From the NCBI GenBank assembly GCA_003486165.1, contig DNGT01000153.1, positions 1-5,086 of the forward strand: a stretch of DNA of 5,086 bases, given 5' to 3'. Each line of letters starts with the position of its first letter. Positions within the stretch are counted from its first letter, which is position 1. Source of the stretch: Desulfobacteraceae bacterium. GTDB taxonomy: Bacteria; Desulfobacterota; Desulfobacteria; Desulfobacterales; UBA11574. The position numbers and the translations under genes are program-made. The notes under the pieces were generated by a model. The model worked only from the letters and a program-made list of their open reading frames with translations. It did not search any database and had not been told where the DNA came from. Positions 1 through 5,086 of the stretch are shown here, in pieces.

Positions 1-111
1 TCCAAGCCGTTTTTAAATTCACGATGCTTTGCCTTTATTAGTTCCCCAATTATAGATTTTTGCTAATTATTCCCTTAATAACAGCTTCAGTAATAGTTCG
101 CACATCCGTTT
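1..111. other. Left-edge AT-rich DNA with no certain gene
   Basis: No complete gene can be supported here. On the minus strand a short open stretch running off the left edge (about 60 to 1) reads like coding sequence (IIGELIKAKHREFKNGL). A second open stretch in another minus frame (about 108 to 57) contains TITEAVIKGIISKN. The two would join only through a frameshift near the A-run at 57-61, so this may be the eroded start of a minus-strand gene lying mostly outside the window. I do not recognise the protein, and chance open frames are quite possible at this length. Confidence 0.2.
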
Positions 112-185
112 CGTTTGGTGATATGTTGTTGAGGTATCTCAGAAATTTCAGGCACTTGATACATGCTTTCAATTGTAGATATTTC
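112..185 (+). repeat. Interspersed repeat, copy A
   Basis: First of three same-orientation copies of a 74-bp sequence, the others being at 2311-2384 and 4916-4989. By hand count this copy matches copy B at about 56 of 74 positions and copy C at about 48 of 74, with no gaps. It keeps TTTGGTGATA at 114-123 and CTTGATA at 155-161. The second half-site has decayed to TATCTC (135-140) and the fourth to TATTTCA (180-186), so its predicted hairpins are the weakest of the three. Similarity to copy B appears to extend about 20 bases on either side (CGTT followed by AAT downstream). It lies just upstream of the promoter of the superoxide dismutase remnant. Confidence 0.8.
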
Positions 186-202
186 AACCATCATTGCGTT
201 AA

Positions 203-231
203 TTGACAATCATCAAGCGATTTTTTAACAT
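203..231 (+). promoter_or_regulatory. Sigma-70-type promoter
   Basis: A perfect -35 hexamer TTGACA (203-208) is followed after exactly 17 bases by TAACAT (226-231), four of six matches to TATAAT. Transcription would start near 238, about 70 bases ahead of the ATG at 307 of the superoxide dismutase remnant. The promoter begins where similarity to repeat copy A fades. With the first gene dead, its likely remaining job is to transcribe the intact lipoprotein and thioredoxin genes downstream. Confidence 0.55.
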
Positions 232-306
232 TAGCTATCATTCGGGTAATCCCATTTAAGGATGGATGCGAAACTTAAGTTGAACCTCAGCAAAAAGGAA
301 AGCGCT

Positions 307-791
307 ATGAAAAGCTTTCACATTACAAACCTTCGGGAATTGATTAAAAGTGTGGACTTTTTGTGTGTGTGGGATTAATTTTATTGCTCATCGGATGCAG
401 CAAGAACGAAGAAAAAGCTCAGGTTGTTCAAAACCTGCTCCCATGTTAAATAGATGCCCTCAAATCGTATATTTCTGATCAGACCTGACAATTTCATTAT
501 GATAAACATTATACAGGATATGTGAAGAAGGCTAACCAACTACTTAAACAAAGCGATCTTGAGGACAAGACTGTGGAAAGAATTATTAGGTCCACATCAG
601 GTGAAGAAAAATACAAAAAGATATTTAACAATGTTGCACAGGTCTGGAATTATGCTTTTTTCTGGAAATGTCTTAAACCTTTAGGGGGCGGAATGCCTTC
701 TGGCAAGCTTACTGATCGGATTAAAGTGTCTTTTTGCAGTTTCGATGTCTTTAAAGATAAATTTATCAAGGCCGATAGCAACTGGCGTTAA
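307..791 (+). pseudogene. Decayed lipoprotein-type iron superoxide dismutase
   Basis: Remnant of an Fe/Mn-family superoxide dismutase, the enzyme that converts superoxide to oxygen and peroxide. The ATG at 307 follows AAGGAA (295-300) and encodes MKSFHITNLRELIKS. A frameshift at 348-375, within T5 and a GT run, leads to LFVCVGLILLLIGC-SKNEEK, a lipoprotein signal with its lipobox Cys at 396-398. The same frame then reads LLPC-stop-IDALKSYIS, QFHYDKHY and YVKKANQLLK, then FNNVAQVWN, GGGMPSGKL and SFCSFDVF, which align without gaps to the N-terminal half of SodB. Damage: TAA at 447-449, TGA at 486-488, the second metal-ligand His (normally VWNHTF) now Tyr (651-653), a probable frameshift near 773, and loss of the C-terminal half with the Asp and His ligands of DVWEHAY. 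An open frame from GTG at 522 to 791 survives but cannot make an active enzyme. The family assignment is firm; the lipid-anchored ancestor is inferred. Confidence 0.88.
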
Positions 792-825
792 GGCAACGAA
801 TAAGGACAAAAGAAAGGAGTTTTGT

Positions 826-1581
826 ATGAATGGCGTCAACATGAAGTGCTTGATTTACTCGAGATATAATCGGTGGCGGGTGGTCACGCATCTCGATCCC
901 TGGAAGACATGGCAAAGGAGGACGGTCTTTAACCTGTTCGTCTGGGCCGCGGTTGCTTTTTGTATTTTGGGATGTGTCGCCTCATCCCCAATTCGGACTC
1001 AGCCTTTAAACATAGAGACAGTCCTCGTCTTGCCATTCACGATGGCAACCCAGCATTACGAAATTGGGACAACTGTTCGCTGCTTTGAGTGTGATGTTAT
1101 TGTTCAAACCGGTACTATTGAAGTTGGCGCTGATGAATTCATGAACAAAAAACTTATCGCCTTTTTCAAGGGAAAGACGCCATACACACCGATTCCACTC
1201 TGGGAGGTCGAAGGTATCAGTTCTGAAAATCTTTCACAAAATATTCGGGGTTCAGATCGCCGTCTACTCGTTCAGGTGGGAAAAAGTCTGAATGCAGACG
1301 CGGTCGTAGGCGGAACAATTTACCGCTTCCAACAGCGTGTTGGGGACAGTATCTCGATAAGCACTCCAGCTTCTGTGGCTTTTGCCATGGAGCTGATTCG
1401 GGTCGCCGACGGTCGTGTCATATGGAATCGAGCCTTTGACCAGACGCAAAGCAGTCTTGACAAAGACTTGTTCAAGATCGATAAGTTTCTGAAAAGAGGC
1501 GTGAAATGGCTTACGGCGGAAGAACTGGCTGCCTCTGGACTGAATGAGACCATGGCAAGCTTTCCGTTGCCTTCGCGTTGA
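826..1581 (+). CDS. CxxC-containing envelope lipoprotein, function unknown
   Basis: A 251-residue predicted lipoprotein. I chose the ATG at 826 because AAAGGAG (813-819) sits at ideal distance; the frame is open back to 745, but only through superoxide dismutase debris. An unusually long basic N-region (about 32 residues) precedes a hydrophobic segment (33-49) ending in ILGC, with the lipid-modified Cys at residue 50. The mature part starts with a strand VLVLPF (66-71), has a CFEC motif (C86, C89), then SLNADAVVGGTIYRF (154-168), FAMELIRVADGRVIWNRAF (186-204) and a conserved-looking tail GVKWLTAEELAASG. The VLPF...DAVVGG...DG-x-VIW pattern resembles the alpha/beta fold of CsgG or TolB-N-like envelope lipoproteins. 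That is a fold-level impression, not a family assignment. It lies 65 bases upstream of a thioredoxin-like gene, so the CxxC pair could be a redox partner; this is inference. Function is unknown. Confidence 0.85.
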   Translation: MNGVNMKCLIYSRYNRWRVVTHLDPWKTWQRRTVFNLFVWAAVAFCILGCVASSPIRTQPLNIETVLVLPFTMATQHYEIGTTVRCFECDVIVQTGTIEVGADEFMNKKLIAFFKGKTPYTPIPLWEVEGISSENLSQNIRGSDRRLLVQVGKSLNADAVVGGTIYRFQQRVGDSISISTPASVAFAMELIRVADGRVIWNRAFDQTQSSLDKDLFKIDKFLKRGVKWLTAEELAASGLNETMASFPLPSR

Positions 1582-1611
1582 TCTTTCCAGCAATGGGATG
1601 TCACATCGGTC

Positions 1612-1631
1612 CTTCGGATTTTAAGCCGAAG
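1612..1631 (+). promoter_or_regulatory. Hairpin just ahead of the thioredoxin gene's ribosome-binding site
   Basis: CTTCGG (1612-1617) and CCGAAG (1626-1631) form a perfect 6-bp inverted repeat with an 8-base loop. The right arm ends one base before the Shine-Dalgarno AAGGAG (1633-1638) of the thioredoxin-like gene. No T-run follows, so it is not an obvious terminator. In the transcript it could tune translation or protect the 5' end after processing between the two genes. The role is inferred from position only, and a 6-bp stem may occur by chance. Confidence 0.35.
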
Positions 1632-1646
1632 CAAGGAGTATTAACT

Positions 1647-2225
1647 ATGAAAAGAATCTTCATAAATCAACTGGCTGTCGTGGGCATTTTTGTTTTAATA
1701 TTAAATGCTCAAGCCATTGGGGCGAACTCGACACCTAAGATGGGAGGCACGCTTCCGCTAATAAATCTTGACATGCCTAAAGATCCTGTTCACAGGAGTT
1801 ATCTCGGCCTTTCTGGTGAGGGTCAGTTTAATATCTCACAAATTAAAGCTAAGGTGTTACTAATTCAAATTTTCAGCATGTACTGCCCCCTTTGTCAGCG
1901 TGAGGCTTCGCGGGTGAATGAGCTATATGAAAACATAGAAAAAGATCCCGAAGCGAGAGGGAAGCTCAAGTTGATAGGAATTGGCGCGGGTAATTCGCAG
2001 TTTGAAGTTGACATATTCCAGAAAACTTATGAGGTGCCTTTTCCCCTCTTTTCAGACGGCGATTTTTCCATTCATAAGAGCCTGGGAGAGGTCAGAACCC
2101 CTTACTTTATAGGTGCCAAAATCAATGATGATGGAAGCCATGAGATCTTTTACTCCAAGGTAGGTGGATTTGAAAAGGCCGAAGAGTTTTTACAAATGAT
2201 GTTTGAACTTTCAGGCCTGAAATAG
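1647..2225 (+). CDS. Exported TlpA/peroxiredoxin-like thioredoxin-fold protein
   Basis: A 192-residue secreted thiol-redox protein. The start at 1647 is set by AAGGAG (1633-1638) and by the signal peptide it creates: MKRIFINQ, a hydrophobic core (residues 8-20), then AQAIGA with likely cleavage near residue 26. The frame is open back to 1578, but that extension would spoil the signal. The thioredoxin-fold core runs from about 33 to 190. It has a strand VLLIQIFSMYC leading into CPLC (C80, C83), where TlpA/ResA-type proteins keep their redox-active pair, then LKLIGIGAGNS (108-118), PFPLFSDGDFSIHKSLG (131-147), and a cis-proline in RTPYF (P152) facing the active site. It probably reduces or isomerises disulfides in periplasmic or lipoprotein partners, or acts as a thiol peroxidase. 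The CxxC lipoprotein upstream is a candidate partner (inference). The stop codon is embedded in the strong ribosome-binding site of the next ORF. Confidence 0.88.
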   Translation: MKRIFINQLAVVGIFVLILNAQAIGANSTPKMGGTLPLINLDMPKDPVHRSYLGLSGEGQFNISQIKAKVLLIQIFSMYCPLCQREASRVNELYENIEKDPEARGKLKLIGIGAGNSQFEVDIFQKTYEVPFPLFSDGDFSIHKSLGEVRTPYFIGAKINDDGSHEIFYSKVGGFEKAEEFLQMMFELSGLK

Positions 2226-2331
2226 GAGGTGTGTTATGAGAAGCTTATCCTGGAACCACGAAATTCCCGCAATTTTGACGTCATATTTTGAGTGTCGACA
2301 CCTCATCGTTCGTTTGGTGATAGGGTATTAA
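2224..2331 (+). pseudogene. Short ORF with very strong ribosome-binding site, cut off by repeat B
   Basis: AGGAGGTG (2224-2231), a full match to the anti-Shine-Dalgarno sequence, precedes an ATG at 2236 only ten bases after the thioredoxin stop. The ORF is just 31 codons (MRSLSWNHEIPAILTSYFEC...), ending at TAA 2329-2331. Its last six sense codons and its stop lie in repeat copy B, which starts at 2311. I read it as the 5' end of a third operon gene truncated by arrival of the repeat or by a linked deletion. It could instead be a true small protein ending in the repeat. There is no signal peptide or recognisable family. Confidence 0.5.
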
Positions 2332-2384
2332 GGTATCACAAAAAATTCAGTCTCTTGATACTTGGATATTATTGCAGATATCAC
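2311..2384 (+). repeat. Interspersed repeat, copy B
   Basis: Middle copy of the 74-bp repeat and the closest to a consensus: about 56 of 74 matches to copy A and 57 of 74 to copy C, ungapped. Its four half-sites are intact: TGATA (2318-2322), TATCA (2334-2338), TGATA (2356-2360) and TATCA (2379-2383). The first pair forms GTGATA/TATCAC with an 11-base loop, extendable past one mismatch by TTT/AAA. The second pair forms TGATA/TATCA with an 18-base loop. It sits between the end of the + strand operon and the convergent end of the transporter gene, and overlaps the truncated 31-codon ORF. Confidence 0.85.
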
Positions 2385-2430
2385 CAGCCATAACCGTTCA
2401 ATAATCGTAGCGGTGAACATTTAGGTGCTG

Positions 2431-2491
2431 AAAAAATCTGAGGGTTGTATTCGCAAACTTGAATAATTTTAAAAGAAAGTTCGAAGAATGC
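2431..2491 (-). terminator. Possible weak terminator of the transporter gene
   Basis: Reading the minus strand past the transporter stop at 2508, an imperfect inverted repeat pairs 2486-2491 with 2447-2452 (GCATTC/GTATTC, one G-T) and 2477-2481 with 2456-2460 (AACTT/AAGTT), separated by a small internal loop. Six T residues (2436-2431) follow about ten bases later. The stem is interrupted and AT-rich and the T-run is not adjacent, so this is a weak candidate. The rest of 2385-2507 shows nothing else recognisable. Confidence 0.25.
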
Positions 2492-2507
2492 CAGTCCCTC
2501 CACAAAA

Positions 2508-4688
2508 TTACTCCACCCATTTAAGTACGTTCCGTATAACGGACCAACGAGGTTTCTTGGGAACGGCGTCCTGGCCTAATATCCAGAAATTGTAGGCTGC
2601 TTTTATTCGTGAACTGTTTTTCTTGATCTGGATCCAGTTATTAAGAAAAGCAAGCAGATCTTGGTTGCCTTTCGCCACAGCATATCCCAGCGGAAAGGTC
2701 TCGATGTTTGGTTTTGGGATGATGACCGTGTATTGGGGATACATCAGAGTCCATGCGGAGCCCACCTCGGCACTGGTGAGAAGGGCATCCCAGCTACCAA
2801 CGTTCCGCTCGAAAAACTCTCGATTCGATTCGAGCTCTATCACTTCAACCCCTGGAAGAAGCTCTTCGATTCTCTGGACATAAGACTTGTCTTTGACAAG
2901 GGTTAAAGTCAGTCCTTCAATCTTTCGGATTGACTCTAAGTTAATAAATTCGCCCCGCTGGTGATCCCTCACAATTAGAGCAAACGTCAAGTCGAGGTAA
3001 GGATCTGAGAAGTTCACCGCTTTGATCCGGCTCATCGACATGCCGATTCCGGACATGGCGATATCAAACTCCCCACGATTCAGCTGATCGGCCAGAGTTT
3101 CATATTGAAAAGGAACGAATTCCACATCCACATTTAGTTCATTGGCAAGCATGTGGGCCATTTCAACGTCGTATCCGACCAGCTCGTCTGCGGCGTTGAA
3201 AAAGCTAAAGGGGAGGCTGTCCGGATTGTAACCGACCATCAGTTTGCCCCGCTTTCGGATTTTATCGATGTCGGCAACCATAGCCCTGCTGGTTTTCAAT
3301 TTGGCAGGCGCTTCTTTGTAAACCACATGAGGGAGCGGATTTTCCTTGATGTGCATTCTGGATAGTATCCGGTCTTTAGTATATTCATTTTTTACGGCCA
3401 GACTAAAATATAAGCGGGTGGCCCCAACCGATGCAAAAATGATAACTGTGATGAGGACCAGGGTGTTTATCAGTTTCTTTTTATTGAAAGAAAGCGTTCC
3501 AGTCAGTGCGCTGGTTGTCAGGAGCGTAAATACCAGTAGATTCATGGCCGCCAGAAGCGTTGAGGTCCTTCCGTTAATTACACCGGTCACCATGTAGAGC
3601 TGATAGAGGTCCTCGGGCAGGTGCATTAGATCCAGCATAAAAGGCAAGGCAACATCTACACCACCGAAGAAACTAAGTAATCCGGCGGAAACGAAGGTTC
3701 CGTATTGAGAAAATGAAAAGGATGTTCCGGTAAACCAAGCTCCAAACAGGACGAACATCAACATAATGAGCTTACCGGTATTTGGGAAATTGAAAGAAAC
3801 CGGCACCAGGACGTCCACGTAGGCATCGGTTTTTTCATGGGTTAAACTGTATTTCTTAAAAAGCAATTTACAGTTTTCGGTCAGTACGGTCAGTACGATG
3901 AACAGGTTGCCAGTGGTGAATGCGGTCACCAGGGCATCCTTTGACAGCCCGACAATGTCCTTGTATCTGAAGGGAGTTACCGGTTTTAGAAGCAGGGGGA
4001 GAACAGCGAAAGTCAGTAGGACAGCAGCCAGATTGAAGCTGACCAGATAGACCTGGAGCTTGCCGAATTCCTCAACGGTCATGGTGCCTGCTGCCGATGC
4101 AGCGATGGCGAACACGCCGATGGGGGTGAGTTTTACCACAATGTTGGTCATCCGGATCAATGCCCCCGAAACTGCCATCAGGCCCTGGACAAGTGAATCC
4201 TTTTCTTTAATGCCGATCAATGCGATTCCCGCCAAAATACTGAACAACACCACAGCCGGCACAACATTGTTGGCCAGAGACCAGAAAGGGTTGGAGGGAA
4301 TGTAGAGCTTGAGAAAGTCGACTTCTTTCGACGGAGATACTAAAGAGGTGCTGAAAAAGGAGGCCGTTTCCCACTTGGGAAATGACAGGGGCATCAGCAG
4401 GATCATGGTGAAGGAAATCGCCCAGAACAAGAGCATAACGATTCCGCCCCTTATTGCCAACAGTTTGGCCTGCTTATAAGAAAGCCCTCCAATACCCAAA
4501 ATTAAGGAAGCAACAATATAAGGTAAGATCGTCATCTGAAGCAACTGGATAAAGGCATCGCCAATGATACTGAGAAAGCCACAGTATTCACCAAAAAAAA
4601 TTCCGCAGGCGATTCCTAAACCCAGTCCAATAAGGATCATGGTCGAAAGACTCAGTCGGGGTTTACTTTTGTTTTCTTCTTTCATCAT
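2508..4688 (-). CDS. Dicarboxylate/amino-acid symporter fused to a solute-binding domain
   Basis: A 726-residue fusion. Residues about 15-397 are a sodium:dicarboxylate symporter (SDF/DAACS, GltP/DctA-like) membrane domain with its usual helices. The hairpin-1 region reads DALVTAFTTGN, TM7 NFPNTG where NMDGT is typical, and TM8 INGRT with the Arg-Thr of the substrate site (R374, T375). An added hydrophobic segment (about 405-428) should bring the chain outside the membrane. After a linker, residues about 472-706 are a family-3 solute-binding domain: RGKLMVGYNPDSLPFSF, GYDVEMAHMLA (505-515), FDIAMSGIGMSMSR (541-554) and VNFSDPY (558-564). SBP_bac_3 domains normally serve ABC importers or chemosensors. 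Here the domain probably captures an amino acid or dicarboxylate and hands it to the attached Na+- or H+-driven carrier (inference). The start at 4688 (tandem ATG ATG) lacks a clear ribosome-binding site. There is no ABC gene nearby. Confidence 0.9.
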   Translation of the reverse strand: MMKEENKSKPRLSLSTMILIGLGLGIACGIFFGEYCGFLSIIGDAFIQLLQMTILPYIVASLILGIGGLSYKQAKLLAIRGGIVMLLFWAISFTMILLMPLSFPKWETASFFSTSLVSPSKEVDFLKLYIPSNPFWSLANNVVPAVVLFSILAGIALIGIKEKDSLVQGLMAVSGALIRMTNIVVKLTPIGVFAIAASAAGTMTVEEFGKLQVYLVSFNLAAVLLTFAVLPLLLKPVTPFRYKDIVGLSKDALVTAFTTGNLFIVLTVLTENCKLLFKKYSLTHEKTDAYVDVLVPVSFNFPNTGKLIMLMFVLFGAWFTGTSFSFSQYGTFVSAGLLSFFGGVDVALPFMLDLMHLPEDLYQLYMVTGVINGRTSTLLAAMNLLVFTLLTTSALTGTLSFNKKKLINTLVLITVIIFASVGATRLYFSLAVKNEYTKDRILSRMHIKENPLPHVVYKEAPAKLKTSRAMVADIDKIRKRGKLMVGYNPDSLPFSFFNAADELVGYDVEMAHMLANELNVDVEFVPFQYETLADQLNRGEFDIAMSGIGMSMSRIKAVNFSDPYLDLTFALIVRDHQRGEFINLESIRKIEGLTLTLVKDKSYVQRIEELLPGVEVIELESNREFFERNVGSWDALLTSAEVGSAWTLMYPQYTVIIPKPNIETFPLGYAVAKGNQDLLAFLNNWIQIKKNSSRIKAAYNFWILGQDAVPKKPRWSVIRNVLKWVE

Positions 4689-4855
4689 TGCTTGTTAACT
4701 TGGATATTTCATCTTTTGAATTTATTTATCAACGGATAGAGTTGTCTGGGAGTTTGCGAATAAACCTTCAATTGCCGAAAATGGATGTTTCTAATTGTGA
4801 CAAGACGAACTTAGGTTGACATATTTTGCCAATATTTGGGCTACAAATAATTTAG
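4689..4855. other. Upstream region of the transporter gene, no gene
   Basis: AT-rich intergenic DNA that should hold the transporter promoter on the minus strand. The best minus-strand candidate, TTGATA about 35-40 bases ahead of the ATG followed 17 bases later by AAATAT, is poor. On the + strand a perfect TTGACA (4816-4821) has no good -10 at standard spacing (TACAAA is 20 bases away). I cannot name a convincing promoter on either strand. Confidence 0.4.
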
Positions 4856-4893
4856 CAGGCATTGTGATGCCTGTAAAGGTTTTAAGCTTAAAA
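4856..4893. promoter_or_regulatory. Perfect 18-bp hairpin followed by 14-bp palindrome
   Basis: CAGGCAT-TGTG-ATGCCTG (4856-4873) is a perfect 7-bp inverted repeat around a four-base loop. Six bases later TTTTAAGCTTAAAA (4880-4893) is a perfect 14-bp palindrome. They sit about 170-200 bases upstream of the transporter start and directly before repeat copy C. The first looks like a dimeric-regulator operator or a small RNA stem; the second like an AT-rich dyad site. No adjacent T-run supports a terminator on either strand. The symmetry is seen directly, the role is not. Confidence 0.45.
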
Positions 4894-4915
4894 TCCCCGC
4901 TATCACCGCAACTAT

Positions 4916-4989
4916 AATTTGGTGATATGGTATTATGTTATCACATAAAAACCAAGTGCTTGATACTTGAACTTTATTGCAGGTATCAG
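4916..4989 (+). repeat. Interspersed repeat, copy C
   Basis: Third copy, in the same orientation as A and B, matching B at about 57 of 74 positions without gaps. It keeps TTTGGTGATA (4918-4927), TATCACA (4939-4945), GCTTGATACTTG (4958-4969) and ATTGCAGGTATCAG (4976-4989). Here the second hairpin is best preserved (TGATAC/GTATCA, 6 bp) and the first is GTGATA/TATCAC (6 bp). A further TATCACC at 4901-4907 lies upstream and could compete for the same GGTGATA. The copy is about 230 bases upstream of the transporter start. Confidence 0.85.
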
Positions 4990-5086
4990 TAACGTTTAAC
5001 TGTGGCGCCCGGCTTTTTGGGTCGGCACAAGTGGTTGGTTGGGCAGCTTGATAATATGTTTTCAAATTAATATATTCCAGGAATCA
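4990..5086. other. Right-edge intergenic DNA, nothing recognised
   Basis: No gene, RNA or terminator can be supported. A GC-rich patch with an imperfect CGCCC/GGGTCG pairing around a T5 loop (about 5006-5023) is followed by an AT-rich end. CTTGATA (5047-5053) repeats the third half-site of the interspersed repeat but lacks the rest of it. A 74-codon minus-strand open frame spanning 4841-5065 overlaps copy C and looks like chance. Confidence 0.4.

Noticed and set aside
486..488. TGA in the superoxide dismutase frame as a selenocysteine codon
   Set aside because: A TAA stop, a frameshift, a lost ligand and a missing C-terminus occur in the same gene, and this position is not a catalytic site in the family.
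745..825. N-terminal extension of the lipoprotein gene to the ATG at 745
   Set aside because: This stretch is superoxide dismutase debris in another frame. The strong ribosome-binding site at 813-819 and the signal peptide favour the ATG at 826.
2448..4762. 12-bp inverted match TATTCGCAAACT (2448-2459) / AGTTTGCGAATA (4751-4762) flanking the transporter
   Set aside because: About one such 12-bp pair is expected by chance in 5 kb of AT-rich DNA. There are no target-site duplications and no transposase, so a composite mobile unit is not supported.
4816..4847. + strand promoter beginning with TTGACA at 4816-4821
   Set aside because: The only -10-like hexamer (TACAAA, 4842-4847) is 20 bases away and there is no gene downstream.
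112..4989. Repeats as a CRISPR array or integron attC sites
   Set aside because: The copies are about 2.2 and 2.6 kb apart with no short spacers and no cas genes. They lack the RYYYAAC/GTTRRRY ends and the single long dyad of attC, and no integrase is present.
4841..5065. 74-codon minus-strand open frame at the right end
   Set aside because: It runs through repeat copy C and the palindromes, has no convincing ribosome-binding site and no coding-like composition.

Overview
The window looks like a chromosomal accessory or recently eroded stretch of a bacterium, most plausibly an anaerobic deltaproteobacterium (Desulfobacterota). This rests on the look of the proteins: a CxxC lipoprotein beside a TlpA-like thioredoxin, an iron-type superoxide dismutase remnant, and a dicarboxylate-symporter/solute-binding-protein fusion. 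It is inference from family recall, not a database search. Coding DNA is of moderate GC and the intergenic DNA is clearly AT-richer.

Layout. Positions 1-111 hold no certain gene. A first copy of an interspersed repeat lies at 112-185, followed by a good sigma-70-type promoter (203-231). The promoter faces a decayed superoxide dismutase gene (307-791) that once carried a lipoprotein signal peptide. That gene now has a signal-region frameshift, two in-frame stops, a lost metal-ligand histidine and no C-terminal half. Two apparently intact genes follow on the same strand: a lipoprotein with a CxxC motif (826-1581) and an exported thioredoxin-fold protein with a CPLC active site (1647-2225). Ten bases later a very strong ribosome-binding site starts a 31-codon ORF (2236-2331), whose last codons and stop are supplied by the second repeat copy (2311-2384).

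On the opposite strand, 4688-2508 encodes a 726-residue protein. It fuses a sodium:dicarboxylate-symporter-type membrane domain to a C-terminal family-3 periplasmic solute-binding domain, joined through an extra transmembrane helix that should put the binding domain outside the membrane. Its upstream region (4689-4915) has a perfect 18-bp hairpin and a 14-bp palindrome, then the third repeat copy (4916-4989). The last ~100 bases hold nothing recognisable.

How the parts fit. The + strand genes read as the remains of an envelope oxidative-stress or thiol-redox cluster: anchored superoxide dismutase (dead), CxxC lipoprotein, TlpA-like thioredoxin. The transporter is a separate unit. The strongest unexplained signal is the repeat family: three same-orientation copies within 5 kb, alignable without gaps over 74 bp at about 65-77% identity. 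They share four alternating TGATA/TATCA half-sites that can form two hairpins, and they lie only in intergenic or eroded DNA.
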